The position numbers and the translations under genes were made by a program. A DNA stretch of 64,000 nucleotides. Origin: Pedobacter glucosidilyticus (GTDB lineage: Bacteria; Bacteroidota; Bacteroidia; Sphingobacteriales; Sphingobacteriaceae). Position 1 is the first letter of the stretch, and every line of letters begins with the position of its first letter. Below, piece after piece: positions 1 to 8,461 of this stretch. Where the stretch lies: positions 1-64,000 of the forward strand of contig NZ_DLHN01000022.1 in the NCBI RefSeq assembly GCF_002483235.1. Direction: 5' to 3'. The notes below the pieces were generated by a model. The model did no database searches. It saw nothing but the letters and a program-made list of their open reading frames with translations, and was not told the DNA's origin.

Positions 1-328
1 AAATAAATCTTTTGCAAAAACTTTCATTATGCACTGGCGAGAAACAATCCGACGGGTGTTGTAGTAGCTTTCAATATTCAAAACCCTTCACACCACTCAG
101 GATTGTGGATAAAGATTTATTTAGACGAAATGACAAATATTCATCAGCCTTGATTTTTGTTTCTTTTCATCAAGGAAAAGAAAGAAGCCACTACCCGGCT
201 AGGGTAAGAAAGTCTTTTGTAAAAGGCCAATACAAAGAAAAGAAAGAAGCAGATACCCAGCTAAGAAAGTTTTGTGAGTAAAGGCTTAATATATGACAGC
301 TTTGAAAGATATTAAAAAAACAATGCCT
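1..328. other. gene-less stretch with an imperfect direct repeat
   Basis: I see no convincing gene here. A short open frame on the plus strand has low-complexity Lys/Gln/Arg-rich sequence and no domain. The stretch holds an imperfect direct repeat: about 172-230 and 235-285 both read AAAGAAAGAAGC, then TACCC(G/A)GCT, then AAGAAAGT and GTAAAGGC-like text. It looks like decayed intergenic repeat sequence. Confidence 0.4.
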
Positions 329-520
329 TTACTTTTTTAACATCACATTTATCAAAGAAGAAACACTAGCCTTTACCAATAAACCAGCTTTACTTTTATG
401 ATCTACTGCAAAAGCTTCCTCTGTTTGCTGTTGTTTCAATCCTAATGAAAGTCCTAAAATTAAAATTACTGGAACTATTAACATGATAAATGGCGATATA
501 GTGGTTGATATTTTTTTCAT
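329..520 (-). CDS. small single-span membrane protein, function unknown
   Basis: The frame encodes 63 residues from the MKKISTTISPF start; an upstream ATG at 562 would add 14 polar residues and is less likely. One hydrophobic segment (about residues 9-27) is followed by a short charged tail ending in LKK. No family is recognised. It is transcribed divergently from the LytS/LytTR pair, and the direct repeat at 657-687 lies between them. LytTR-type systems often control small membrane proteins, so it may be a target; that is inference. Confidence 0.5.
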   Translation of the reverse strand: MKKISTTISPFIMLIVPVILILGLSLGLKQQQTEEAFAVDHKSKAGLLVKASVSSLINVMLKK

Positions 521-656
521 CTTATGTTGTTTTATCGTTTTGTTGAAACAAATATTCACCATCTTTTTAGCTTCCTAAAAACTATTATACTAAGCCCCTA
601 TATTTAAAGACGAATAGCCATTTTAGCAGATAAACCCATTTTTAAAGACCATTACC

Positions 657-687
657 CGTTGGTAGATAAAATAAGGGCGTTGGTAGA
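657..687 (+). promoter_or_regulatory. candidate LytTR box (direct repeat, 21-bp spacing)
   Basis: CGTTGGTAGA occurs twice, starting at 657 and 678, a centre-to-centre distance of 21 bp or two helical turns. LytTR response regulators typically bind two direct repeats about 9 bp long separated by about 12 bp. The pair lies 50 bp before the histidine kinase start. A weak minus-7-like TAATTTTA follows at 716-723, within a hairpin-forming GCTAATTTTAGC. Autoregulation by the downstream LytTR protein is inferred. Confidence 0.5.
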
Positions 688-737
688 AAAAAGCTCCTCT
701 AAAAACAAAAAATGCTAATTTTAGCAAATAAGACAAC

Positions 738-1763
738 ATGAACTGGAGAAAGAAAATAATGCTACACGCTATGGTATGGGCTTTTTTAATTGCCCTATTT
801 ACCTTGGTAGCTTCTGGCGGATTTAACTCTAGCAAGGGTTTTTATATCCATTTCATCAATATGTCTATCCTTAACGTGATTATTTTTTACGTTAACCTCT
901 ATATCATTATCCCGGCAACGCTAAACAAAAGAAAGTTCTTTTTATGGTTTTTCTCTTGCTCTGCTGTGGTGATATTTTTCACCTTGATAAAATATGCCGA
1001 AAGCTTCTACATGTTTAAGCTAAGCAATTTAGACATCACCATAGAGGGTAAAAAAATAGCCGACAATGAGTTTTGGGCCAATATCATTTCTTTCTTTCTC
1101 ACCAATGGCTTCTTTATATTCTTAAGTACGGTTTATAAATTTACAGTCGATTGGTTTTTTAACGAGAAAGAAAAGAGCGATTTAGAAAAGCAAAGTTTAT
1201 CTGCCGAGCTGGCCTTTTTAAAATCGCAAATTAACCCACACTTTTTATTTAACTCGCTTAATAATATTTATTCTTTAGCCTATCAAAAATCTGATGCTAC
1301 ACCAAATGCCATACTTAAACTATCAGAAATTATGCGCTATATGCTTTACGAGAGTAATGATAGCAGGGTAAATTTAGCAAAAGAGATTAATTATCTGCAA
1401 AGTTATATAGAGCTTCAAAAATTAAGATTTAGGGAGGGTGCACACGTAATTTTAGAGGTAGAGGGCGAAGTTAAAGACCAAGTTATTGTACCCTTAATTT
1501 TAATATCTTTTGTAGAAAACGCTTTTAAACACGGTGTAGCTACTGATGAACGTAATCCTATATACATCAATATATCGCTTTTTGAGAATACCCTCCTTTT
1601 TACTTTGCGTAACCTAAAAAACAGGCAAAACAAAGATCAAACAGGGGGTATAGGCATGGTAAATGTGAAAAGAAGGTTAGACCTCACCTACCCACAACAA
1701 TATAAACTTACCGTAGAAGATGGCGAAGAGCATTATTTCTGCGAATTATATTTAAATTTATAG
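738..1763 (+). CDS. LytS/YehU-type membrane sensor histidine kinase
   Basis: This 341-aa protein has about four membrane segments in the first 135 residues, a short coiled linker and a His_kinase domain. The phospho-acceptor motif is QINPHFLFNSLNNI with His168. An ATPase region follows with an N-box around FVENAFKHG (about 260) and a GGIGMVNVKRRL glycine box (about 305). It is an inner-membrane kinase with no separate extracellular domain. The gene for its LytTR regulator starts 2 bp after its stop, so the two are surely co-transcribed and likely cognate. The signal sensed is unknown. Confidence 0.93.
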   Translation: MNWRKKIMLHAMVWAFLIALFTLVASGGFNSSKGFYIHFINMSILNVIIFYVNLYIIIPATLNKRKFFLWFFSCSAVVIFFTLIKYAESFYMFKLSNLDITIEGKKIADNEFWANIISFFLTNGFFIFLSTVYKFTVDWFFNEKEKSDLEKQSLSAELAFLKSQINPHFLFNSLNNIYSLAYQKSDATPNAILKLSEIMRYMLYESNDSRVNLAKEINYLQSYIELQKLRFREGAHVILEVEGEVKDQVIVPLILISFVENAFKHGVATDERNPIYINISLFENTLLFTLRNLKNRQNKDQTGGIGMVNVKRRLDLTYPQQYKLTVEDGEEHYFCELYLNL

Positions 1764-1765
1764 CC

Positions 1766-2491
1766 ATGATACGCTGCCTTGTTGTAGATGACGAGCCTTT
1801 GGCTATTGATATAATCTCTGATTATATCGAGAAAATACCTTTTCTTACCCTAGTTAAAAGCTATCAAAACCCTATTGAAGCTTTAATGGCCGTACAAAAT
1901 GGCGAAGCCGATTTGGTTTTCCTTGATGTACAAATGCCAGAACTTACAGGCATTCAGTTTTTAAAAATCGCTAACGGAAAGTGTAAGGTTATTTTAACTA
2001 CCGCTTACCAAGAGTATGCTTTAGAAGGATACGAGCTTAATGTGGTTGATTATCTATTGAAGCCAGTAGCTTTTGAACGTTTTTACCAAGCAGCACAAAA
2101 AGCACAACAATTATTGTGTAACGTAGCCGCTCCGCTTCCTGTAGAAACTACAAGTTCTGCACCAACACCCATCAACAATTTTATTTTTGTTAAAACAGAA
2201 CATAAAATCCAAAAAATATACTTGAATGATATTTTGTTTATAGAAGGCTTGAAAGATTACATCTCCATCTATACCAAAACAGAACGTATCATTACCTTAC
2301 AAAGCATGAAAAAAATGGAAGATGTTTTACCAGAGCATCAATTCATCAGGGTACATAAATCTTATATTCTTGCTTTAGATAAAATTGAAAGTATAGAGCG
2401 TAGCCGCATCAGTATTGGAGATAAAATTATCCCGATAGGAGATACCTACCGAGATGGATTTTTTAAAGCTATCGAGAGCAGAAATGTTTAA
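1766..2491 (+). CDS. LytTR-family response regulator
   Basis: A receiver domain (residues 1-120) carries acidic pocket DDE at 8-10 and phospho-acceptor Asp54 in LVFLDVQMP. A LytTR DNA-binding domain runs from about 136 to 235 (IFVKTEHKIQKIYLNDILFIEG, HKSYILALDKIESIERSRI). The protein is 241 aa, normal for the family. It is paired with the preceding kinase. The direct repeat at 657-687 is a candidate binding site. The last codons overlap the tail of the convergent oxidoreductase gene by 4 bp. Confidence 0.95.
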   Translation: MIRCLVVDDEPLAIDIISDYIEKIPFLTLVKSYQNPIEALMAVQNGEADLVFLDVQMPELTGIQFLKIANGKCKVILTTAYQEYALEGYELNVVDYLLKPVAFERFYQAAQKAQQLLCNVAAPLPVETTSSAPTPINNFIFVKTEHKIQKIYLNDILFIEGLKDYISIYTKTERIITLQSMKKMEDVLPEHQFIRVHKSYILALDKIESIERSRISIGDKIIPIGDTYRDGFFKAIESRNV

Positions 2492-3492
2492 TCCTCAAAA
2501 GTAATCACAATCTTACCAAACTGATCTGATTGATCCATTAAACGCATAGCTTGTTCTGCATCTTCGCAAGGAAAAACGCTTTCTACCACGGGTTTAATTT
2601 CATGTTTGGTCATAAATTGTAACATATCCTCAAATTCCTGAGCAGTGCCCATCGTTGTACCCATAATTTGTAGCTGTTTCCAGAAGATGATACGGGCATT
2701 AAGAGGTGGTAAATCTCCGGCAGTAGCACCAAAGAAAACCAAACGAGCACCAGGTTTTACATGGTTTAAGTGTTTAGCAAAACCTTCGCCAATAGCGCTA
2801 TCTATAATCACATCAAAACCATCAGCTAAGGCTTGCAAATCTGCATCATAGCTTGGGCTTTTATAATTTACACCACCTTTTGCACCCAAACCGATTGCTT
2901 TGGCTATTTTATCATCAGAACCAGAGGTTACATAAACCTCAGCACCTGCATAAACAGCCCAAAGTAAAGCAAAAGTTGCTACACCACCACCTACACCTAC
3001 AATCAACACTTTTTCGTCTTTTTTGAGCTGAGCTTTGGTAAATAAAGCCCGGTATGCGGTTAATCCAGCTAAGGGGAAAGCTGCCGCTTCTATATCATTT
3101 AGATATTTTGGCTTTTCATAAACTTGTGCTAAAGGAACCTTAACATAAGCTGCAAAAGTACCATCATCTGGCAAACCTAATATTTTAAAATCTTTCCCTT
3201 GATAATTTGGAGCATCGCCCCAGTTAAAAGAAGGGTTGATAACTACTTCTTTGCCTATCCAGTGTTGGTTGGCATCGTCATAAACTTCTGCCACAACACC
3301 ACAGCCATCAGAACCTAAAGTAATAGGGAACTTTAAGCCTGCATATTTGCCTTGTTGTATCCAGTAATCTCTACGATTAAAAGCTGCTGCTTTAATCTTT
3401 ACCAATACCTCGCCAGTATTGAGCGTAGGTTTGCTAACTTCTTCTAATTTAAGGGGTTCTTTTATGCCCTGAAGCACTAAAGCTTTCATCAT
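2488..3492 (-). CDS. zinc-independent MDR oxidoreductase (quinone oxidoreductase/alcohol dehydrogenase superfamily)
   Basis: The 334-aa protein has the GroES-like N-terminal fold of medium-chain dehydrogenases and a nucleotide-binding glycine motif GVGGGV at 166-171. The ITLGSDGCGVV segment is typical of the family. The catalytic zinc ligands of true alcohol dehydrogenases are not apparent, which favours NADPH-dependent quinone or enal reduction; the substrate cannot be told. The ATG at 3492 overlaps the stop codon of an upstream 53-aa lipoprotein gene as ATGA, so the two are probably translationally coupled and this start is favoured over the ATG one codon later. Confidence 0.85.
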   Translation of the reverse strand: MMKALVLQGIKEPLKLEEVSKPTLNTGEVLVKIKAAAFNRRDYWIQQGKYAGLKFPITLGSDGCGVVAEVYDDANQHWIGKEVVINPSFNWGDAPNYQGKDFKILGLPDDGTFAAYVKVPLAQVYEKPKYLNDIEAAAFPLAGLTAYRALFTKAQLKKDEKVLIVGVGGGVATFALLWAVYAGAEVYVTSGSDDKIAKAIGLGAKGGVNYKSPSYDADLQALADGFDVIIDSAIGEGFAKHLNHVKPGARLVFFGATAGDLPPLNARIIFWKQLQIMGTTMGTAQEFEDMLQFMTKHEIKPVVESVFPCEDAEQAMRLMDQSDQFGKIVITFED

Positions 3493-3650
3493 CTTTTAAA
3501 TTTGTTGTATATAAAAAATATGATTGCCAATACAATCACCACAACAAATATACCTACATAATAACCAGCTTTAAAAATAGTACCTATAGCCTCGCAACTA
3601 CTTAAAAAAGTTACCAGTAAAAGCAAACCGGGAATGGATAATTTTTTCAT
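3489..3650 (-). CDS. small lipoprotein with C-terminal membrane anchor
   Basis: A 53-aa frame begins MKKLSIPGLLLLVTFLSSC, a lipoprotein signal with the lipobox Cys at about residue 19, then a short linker and a second very hydrophobic segment (GIFVVVIVLAIIFFIY) ending in NKFKR. No family is recognised. Its TGA stop shares ATGA with the start of the oxidoreductase gene downstream. It begins just after the terminator that closes the superoxide dismutase gene. Confidence 0.6.
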   Translation of the reverse strand: MKKLSIPGLLLLVTFLSSCEAIGTIFKAGYYVGIFVVVIVLAIIFFIYNKFKR

Positions 3651-3659
3651 AAACATAAA

Positions 3660-3691
3660 AAAAGCGGAGAGATGAATTTCCCTCCGCTTTT
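3660..3691 (-). terminator. intrinsic terminator after superoxide dismutase
   Basis: Arms AAAAGCGGAG (3660-3669) and CTCCGCTTTT (3682-3691) pair over 10 bp with a 12-nt loop and give a U-run on either strand. It sits between the SOD stop and the small lipoprotein start. Confidence 0.85.
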
Positions 3692-3714
3692 ATAAGCATT
3701 AAAATAATGCCAAA

Positions 3715-4317
3715 TTATTTTGCAGCTGCAAAACGCTCTGCAACAGCATCCCAGTTTACTACATTCCAAAATGCAGCAATATAATCAGGACGTTTGTTTT
3801 GATATTTTAGGTAGTAAGCATGCTCCCATACATCCATACCTAAGATTGGTGTACCTTTAACCTCAGCAATATCCATTAAAGGGTTGTCTTGGTTTGGAGT
3901 TGAAGTTACTGCTAATTTACCATCAGCCACAATTAACCACGCCCAACCAGAACCAAAACGGGTAGCACCTGCTTCAGCAAATTTAGTTTTGAAATCTTCA
4001 AAAGAACCAAAAGCGGCATTGATAGCATCAGCCAACTCGCCACTTGGTGTACCACCAGCATTTGGTCCCATTACAGACCAAAATAAAGAGTGATTATAAT
4101 GACCACCACCATTGTTTCTTACAGCAGCAGGGTAAGCAGAAATATTTTGGCAAATTTCTTCAATAGAAGAACCGTCTTCTTTACCTTCTAAAGCTTTGTT
4201 TAAATTGGTAACATAAGCAGCATGGTGTTTACCATGGTGGATTTCCATTGTTGTAGCATCAATATGTGGTTCTAATGCGTTTGTTGCGTATGGTAACGCT
4301 GGTAATTCAAAAGCCAT
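3715..4317 (-). CDS. Fe/Mn superoxide dismutase
   Basis: This 200-aa enzyme dismutates superoxide to hydrogen peroxide and oxygen in the cytoplasm. Metal ligands are visible as His27 (MEIHHGKHH), His76 (NHSLFW), Asp162 and His166 (DVWEHAYYL). The MGPNAGG and GSGWAWL segments are standard. Length is normal and there is no signal peptide. Whether iron or manganese is used cannot be fixed from sequence. The gene is monocistronic: a TAnnTTTG promoter element lies 42 bp upstream and a strong terminator follows. Confidence 0.97.
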   Translation of the reverse strand: MAFELPALPYATNALEPHIDATTMEIHHGKHHAAYVTNLNKALEGKEDGSSIEEICQNISAYPAAVRNNGGGHYNHSLFWSVMGPNAGGTPSGELADAINAAFGSFEDFKTKFAEAGATRFGSGWAWLIVADGKLAVTSTPNQDNPLMDIAEVKGTPILGMDVWEHAYYLKYQNKRPDYIAAFWNVVNWDAVAERFAAAK

Positions 4318-4358
4318 AATTTATTTATTTTAAGATTTAACAATAGTATTAATAGTTA

Positions 4359-4366
4359 CAAAGATA
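4359..4366 (-). promoter_or_regulatory. Bacteroidota minus-7 element (TATCTTTG) for SOD
   Basis: On the minus strand the sequence reads TATCTTTG, an exact TAnnTTTG match, giving a leader of roughly 35 nt. A minus-33 TTTG at the right distance is not evident. Confidence 0.55.
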
Positions 4367-4398
4367 AAGTACTACAGGTATTTTTTGTTTTATTAATG

Positions 4399-4875
4399 TT
4401 AAGATTTCTTTCTCTTTTCCTGAAAGAATCTACGCACTACATCTCCACACTGTTCTTGTAAAATACCTCCTACAAAAACAGTTTTCGGATGTAAGATTGT
4501 AGGGCTTACCCTACTAAAACCTCTTTGAGCATCGTAAGCACCAAAAACAATCCTACTTACTTGTGTCCAATAAGAAGCTCCTGCACACATCACACAAGGC
4601 TCTATCGTTACATATAAAGTACAATCTTTTAGATATTTGCCACCCATAGCATTACTTGCGGCTGTAAAAGCTTGCATTTCTGCATGGGCAGTAACATCAT
4701 TTAAGCGCTCGGTAAGGTTATGCCCTCTACCAATAATTCTACCGTTAGCAGCTACAACAATTGCACCAATGGGTACCTCATCCGCATCCAGAGCTAACAA
4801 AGCTTCTTTGTAAGCTTCTTTCATGTAAAACTCATCAGGAGAAATTTCAGGCTCTTCGCCAAAAGTATAACGCAT
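4399..4875 (-). CDS. tadA: tRNA-specific adenosine deaminase TadA
   Basis: A 158-aa cytidine/deoxycytidylate deaminase-fold protein. The zinc site is seen as HAE (His64, Glu66) and PCVMC (Cys94, Cys97). It converts A34 to inosine in tRNA-Arg(ACG) in the cytoplasm. The family also includes guanine deaminases, but the IGAIVV and GRGHN segments and length suit TadA. It is the last gene of a compact operon with the CsaA-like gene (2 bp gap), DUF4197 and vWA genes. Confidence 0.88.
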   Translation of the reverse strand: MRYTFGEEPEISPDEFYMKEAYKEALLALDADEVPIGAIVVAANGRIIGRGHNLTERLNDVTAHAEMQAFTAASNAMGGKYLKDCTLYVTIEPCVMCAGASYWTQVSRIVFGAYDAQRGFSRVSPTILHPKTVFVGGILQEQCGDVVRRFFQEKRKKS

Positions 4876-4877
4876 AT

Positions 4878-5213
4878 TTAAATCAATTTTGCTCCATTAG
4901 GTACTTTACGTTCTGTAGTTGTGAGTACAATAGCACCATTTTCATCAGGGAAACCGGTAACTAAAAACTCAGACATAAACTTACCTATTTGTTTTTTAGG
5001 GAAATTTATAACACCTATAATTTGTTTACCTATTAAGTCTTCTTCTTGATAATGTATAGTAATTTGTGCGCTAGACCATTTAATACCCAGCTCGCCAAAA
5101 TCTACTTTCACCTTCCAAGCGGGTTTCTTAGCTTCCGGAAAAGGCATCACTTCTACGATGGTGCCGGCCCTTAGCTCAACTTTTTCAAAATCTGCCCAGT
5201 TGATAACCTCCAT
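4878..5213 (-). CDS. csaA: CsaA-like tRNA-binding (EMAP-II/OB-fold) protein
   Basis: The 111-aa protein is a stand-alone tRNA-binding OB fold: FEKVELRAGTIVEV at the start, then KPAWKVKVDFGELG, SSAQIT and GFPDENG, all matching CsaA and the C-terminal tRNA-binding domain of MetRS. CsaA has been described as a chaperone-like or tRNA-binding dimer; its exact role is unsettled. Placement next to tadA fits a tRNA-related role. Confidence 0.85.
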   Translation of the reverse strand: MEVINWADFEKVELRAGTIVEVMPFPEAKKPAWKVKVDFGELGIKWSSAQITIHYQEEDLIGKQIIGVINFPKKQIGKFMSEFLVTGFPDENGAIVLTTTERKVPNGAKLI

Positions 5214-5219
5214 AACCTT

Positions 5220-5951
5220 TTACTTTTTAGTAGCAGCGTAACCAAATACTTTTTGCAATAAAGGCGTAGACCTTGCCGATACCTGCTGTCTTATTTTTAA
5301 CTCTTCTTGAGCTATTTCTACAAATAGGCCGGCTATAGCTTTATCGGTAACATAACCTGTTAAATCTGTTTGTATAGGTTTTACCAAAGGTATTTTATTG
5401 TATCGGGTAGTAACATCAGTCCAGTAACGGGTAGCACCTACTTTATTGATGCTACTTTCTATTACTGGTCTAAATTTTTGCGCTAATAAACTACTGGTTG
5501 TTCTTTTAAAATAATTGGTAGCAGCATCTTGCTGACCTAATAAAATATTGCTTACATCCTGAAAAGTCATTTGCTTGATAGCAGCCACAAAAATAGGTTT
5601 TGCTTCTTTTGCAGCATCCTCAGCAGCCCGGTTTAAGCTTAAAATAACATTATCACAAAGCTGGTTTAAACCTAAAGAACGCAAAGTGTTTTCTACTTTT
5701 TTGGCTTCATCAGGAAATAAAATTTTAACAGCCATATTGCCTAAGAAACCATCTTTGGCAGATAATCTATCGGCACTGTAATTAGTACCAAATTCTAAGG
5801 CTTGTTTTAAACCCATACTCATTTCTGTTTGTGTTGGCGTAACTACTTGGTTAAGCACACCTCCATAAGCACCTGCATACTGGTTTAAAGTTTCGCAACT
5901 GCTTAGTAAAAAAGTAGTTGTAATAGCTGCTACTAAAGCAATTTTTTTCAT
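5220..5951 (-). CDS. DUF4197 family lipoprotein
   Basis: The 243-aa protein starts MKKIALVAAITTTFLLSSC, a lipoprotein signal with Cys19. The body has the DUF4197 layout: ALEFGTNYSADRLSAKDGFLGN, then an alpha-helical region with PIFVAAIKQMTFQDVSNIL and a conserved tail around DLTGYVTDKAIAGLF. Function is unknown; a periplasmic or outer-membrane location is inferred from the lipobox. It starts 3 bp after the vWA gene stop and is 6 bp upstream of csaA. Confidence 0.85.
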   Translation of the reverse strand: MKKIALVAAITTTFLLSSCETLNQYAGAYGGVLNQVVTPTQTEMSMGLKQALEFGTNYSADRLSAKDGFLGNMAVKILFPDEAKKVENTLRSLGLNQLCDNVILSLNRAAEDAAKEAKPIFVAAIKQMTFQDVSNILLGQQDAATNYFKRTTSSLLAQKFRPVIESSINKVGATRYWTDVTTRYNKIPLVKPIQTDLTGYVTDKAIAGLFVEIAQEELKIRQQVSARSTPLLQKVFGYAATKK

Positions 5952-5954
5952 ATT

Positions 5955-7814
5955 TTATTCTTTTGATGATTTTATTAAACGAGCATTCTCTATCAGTTGT
6001 ATAAACTCAGCTCGGTATCCTTCCTTATCTTCTCCTTTACCTGCTTTTGCTAAAGTAAGTAAGTCGGTATAATTAAAATCCTGTAAATATTCAGAATTTC
6101 TTAAATACATTCCAAATGTAGCTATAGCAGCCGCAAATTTTAAATCTGTTGATGCTTTTTCCAGAGAAGTATCATCAGCTATGAAAGGATGACTCAATAA
6201 AATACTTTCCTCGTTTCCCGGATTTTTATAACGCACATTAACCGTCAATAACTCAGCCGAATTTTTGATGCTACCTGCTTGCTGGTATTTTAAATCGTCA
6301 TCCTTTTTCACAAATTTGCTTTGCACACCTACCGGGATAACTTCATACAAGGCTGTAACCGAATGGCCAGCACCCATATCACCAGCATCTTTAGTATCAT
6401 CAGCAAAATCTTCTTTATTTAATAACCTGTTTTCGTAACCTATTAAACGGTAAGCCTTAACTTTTGATGGATTAAACTCTACCTGTAATTTAACATCCTT
6501 GGCTATGGTAAACAGGGTAGAACCAAACTCGTTAACCAACACTTTCTTAGCCTCGTTCATGTTATCAATATAAGCGTAATTGCCGTTTCCTTTATCGGCC
6601 AAAGCCTCCATCTTGCTATCTTTTAAATTACCCATCCCAAAACCTAAAACGGTTAAAAACACACCATCATTTCTGTTTTCCTCAATCAAACGTTGCATCT
6701 CAGCATCGCTAGAAGCACCTACGTTAAAATCACCATCGGTAGCTAAAATAACTCGGTTATTGCCGCCTTTAATAAATTGAGAGCGGGCAATTTCATAAGC
6801 CTTTTTAATACCTGCACCTCCGGCAGTAGAGCCACCGGCTTCTAATCGCTCTAAAGCAGCTTTAATTTTAGTTTTATTGTCGCCAGAAGTAGCAGGCAAT
6901 ACTACCCCTGCCGCACCTGCATAAACCACTATAGAAACTTTATCTTGCTCACGAAGTTGGTCTGTTAATAATTTAAATGCCGTTTTTAACAAACCTAATC
7001 GGCTAGGACCTTGCATAGATCCAGAAACATCTATCAAAAAAACCAAATTGGCAGCAGGTAAGTTATCTGTTGCTATTGGTTTGGCTTTTAAGCCGATTTT
7101 AACCAGTTGGTGTTTTTTGTTCCAAGGTGCTGTGGTAATTTCTGTTTGGATATGTATAGGATGTTTTCCCTTTGGCACCTCGTAAGGATATTGGAAATAA
7201 TTAATCAGCTCTTCTATGCGTACGGCATCTTTAGGAGGTAATTGTCCGTTTTGAATAAAGCGCCTCATATTGCTATAAGAAGCAGCATCAACATCTATAG
7301 AAAAAGTTGAAAGTGGATTGGAGAGGGAAGTTTTAAAGCCATTCTCTGAAATAGCCGAGTAAGACTCTGTGTTAAAATCTTGTGGAGCATGATGACTCAT
7401 CCTATAATGCTGCGGAGCCATACCAGCAGCTTTTCCGGAAATAGCTACTGCGCCTGTAAGATCCCTTTTCATTTGTGTACCATAGCCTACCACCACAACC
7501 TCATCTAGCGTATGGGTATCTTCATCCAAATAAACCTTTATAGAAGTTTGCTTTCTGATGGTAACCTCACGCTTTTTAAATCCTAAAAAACTAAACTCTA
7601 ATATTTTATCGTTAGAAGATAGCGTTATTTTAAAATATCCGCTTGCATTGGTTAGGGTTTTCTGGTTCGGATGATCTTTAACCTGAACCTGAACTCCCGG
7701 TAATGGCGTTTTATCAGAACTTTGATAAACATAACCGCTTATAGTTTTGATGTTGTTTTGGCCGCAAACCCATACCGGGAAAAAGACCATCAGAAATAAT
7801 GTAAGTGTTTTCAT
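5955..7814 (-). CDS. YfbK-type von Willebrand factor A protein with CarboxypepD_reg and SusC-like plug motif
   Basis: The 619-aa protein has a signal peptide (ending VWVCGQ), a CarboxypepD_reg-like beta-sandwich (about 22-100) and the motif DEVVVVGYGTQMKRDLTGAVA (about 104-124) that normally opens the plug of SusC-like TonB-dependent receptors. No barrel follows. Instead there is a YfbK N-terminal region, a vWA domain with MIDAS motif DVSGSM (about 265), and a DUF3520-like C-terminus. It is probably periplasmic or surface exposed and binds a metal-dependent ligand, unknown. It heads the vWA-DUF4197-csaA-tadA operon and is divergent from the ECF sigma gene, whose partner carries the same motif twice. 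Confidence 0.88.
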   Translation of the reverse strand: MKTLTLFLMVFFPVWVCGQNNIKTISGYVYQSSDKTPLPGVQVQVKDHPNQKTLTNASGYFKITLSSNDKILEFSFLGFKKREVTIRKQTSIKVYLDEDTHTLDEVVVVGYGTQMKRDLTGAVAISGKAAGMAPQHYRMSHHAPQDFNTESYSAISENGFKTSLSNPLSTFSIDVDAASYSNMRRFIQNGQLPPKDAVRIEELINYFQYPYEVPKGKHPIHIQTEITTAPWNKKHQLVKIGLKAKPIATDNLPAANLVFLIDVSGSMQGPSRLGLLKTAFKLLTDQLREQDKVSIVVYAGAAGVVLPATSGDNKTKIKAALERLEAGGSTAGGAGIKKAYEIARSQFIKGGNNRVILATDGDFNVGASSDAEMQRLIEENRNDGVFLTVLGFGMGNLKDSKMEALADKGNGNYAYIDNMNEAKKVLVNEFGSTLFTIAKDVKLQVEFNPSKVKAYRLIGYENRLLNKEDFADDTKDAGDMGAGHSVTALYEVIPVGVQSKFVKKDDDLKYQQAGSIKNSAELLTVNVRYKNPGNEESILLSHPFIADDTSLEKASTDLKFAAAIATFGMYLRNSEYLQDFNYTDLLTLAKAGKGEDKEGYRAEFIQLIENARLIKSSKE

Positions 7815-7912
7815 ATTTTTAGTTTTTTGGATGAGATGTTATAAAACCTAAAATTCCATAAGAGAAAATAATTTTTATTATAATTGATTAAAATCTAATA
7901 CTCCTATTAAAC

Positions 7913-8461
7913 TTGGATACAGCAACAGACCATAAACTGATGGTACAGTATAAGAAATCTGGCGACTTAAATGTCTTAGGAGAGCTGTATAAACCTTATA
8001 TGCCGCTGGTTTATGGTGTAGCCTTAAAATATTTCAAGGATGAGGAGCGTAGTAAAGATGCCGTTATCCAAATATTTGAAGAACTGATACAAAAAGTAAA
8101 AACACATGAAATAAGCTATTTTAAAAGCTGGCTTTATATGGTTTGCCGAAACTTTTGTTTGATGGCTTTACGCAAAGAGCAAAAGCATATAACCATTTCT
8201 TTTGATGATGTGCTTATGGAAAATGAACCTTTTTTGCATCATGAAGATAGTCAAGAGAAAGAGCAAAAGTTAAAAGCAATGGAACGCTGTTTAGAAAGTC
8301 TTAACCATGAGCAAAAATTAAGTGTAGATTTATTCTATCTACAACAAAAGTGTTATGCAGAGGTTGCTGCTTTAACAGGTTATGAGTTACAGAAGGTAAA
8401 AAGCTATATCCAAAACGGTAAAAGAAATTTAAAAATTTGTATAGAAAAGAACGGTGAATAA
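7913..8461 (+). CDS. ECF-type RNA polymerase sigma factor
   Basis: A 182-aa sigma-70 family factor: region 2 around MPLVYGVALKYFKDEERSKDAVIQIFEEL (about 28-56) and region 4 around HEQKLSVDLFYLQQKCYAEVAALTGY (about 125-155). The start is a TTG at 7913, directly downstream of an in-frame TAA with no ATG between; the next ATG is at 7940 and would cut nine residues. The partner gene starts at an overlapping GTG. It probably directs transcription of a small regulon under control of that partner. Confidence 0.9.
   Translation: MDTATDHKLMVQYKKSGDLNVLGELYKPYMPLVYGVALKYFKDEERSKDAVIQIFEELIQKVKTHEISYFKSWLYMVCRNFCLMALRKEQKHITISFDDVLMENEPFLHHEDSQEKEQKLKAMERCLESLNHEQKLSVDLFYLQQKCYAEVAALTGYELQKVKSYIQNGKRNLKICIEKNGE

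Noticed and set aside
12..281. Open frame of 89 codons at the window start
   Set aside because: It spans an imperfect direct repeat, is low in complexity and shows no domain or signal; intergenic repeat is the simpler reading.
278..332. GTAAAGGC ... GCCTTTAC as terminator of the first small gene
   Set aside because: Only 8 bp of stem with a loop of about 40 nt and no U-run in the right place.
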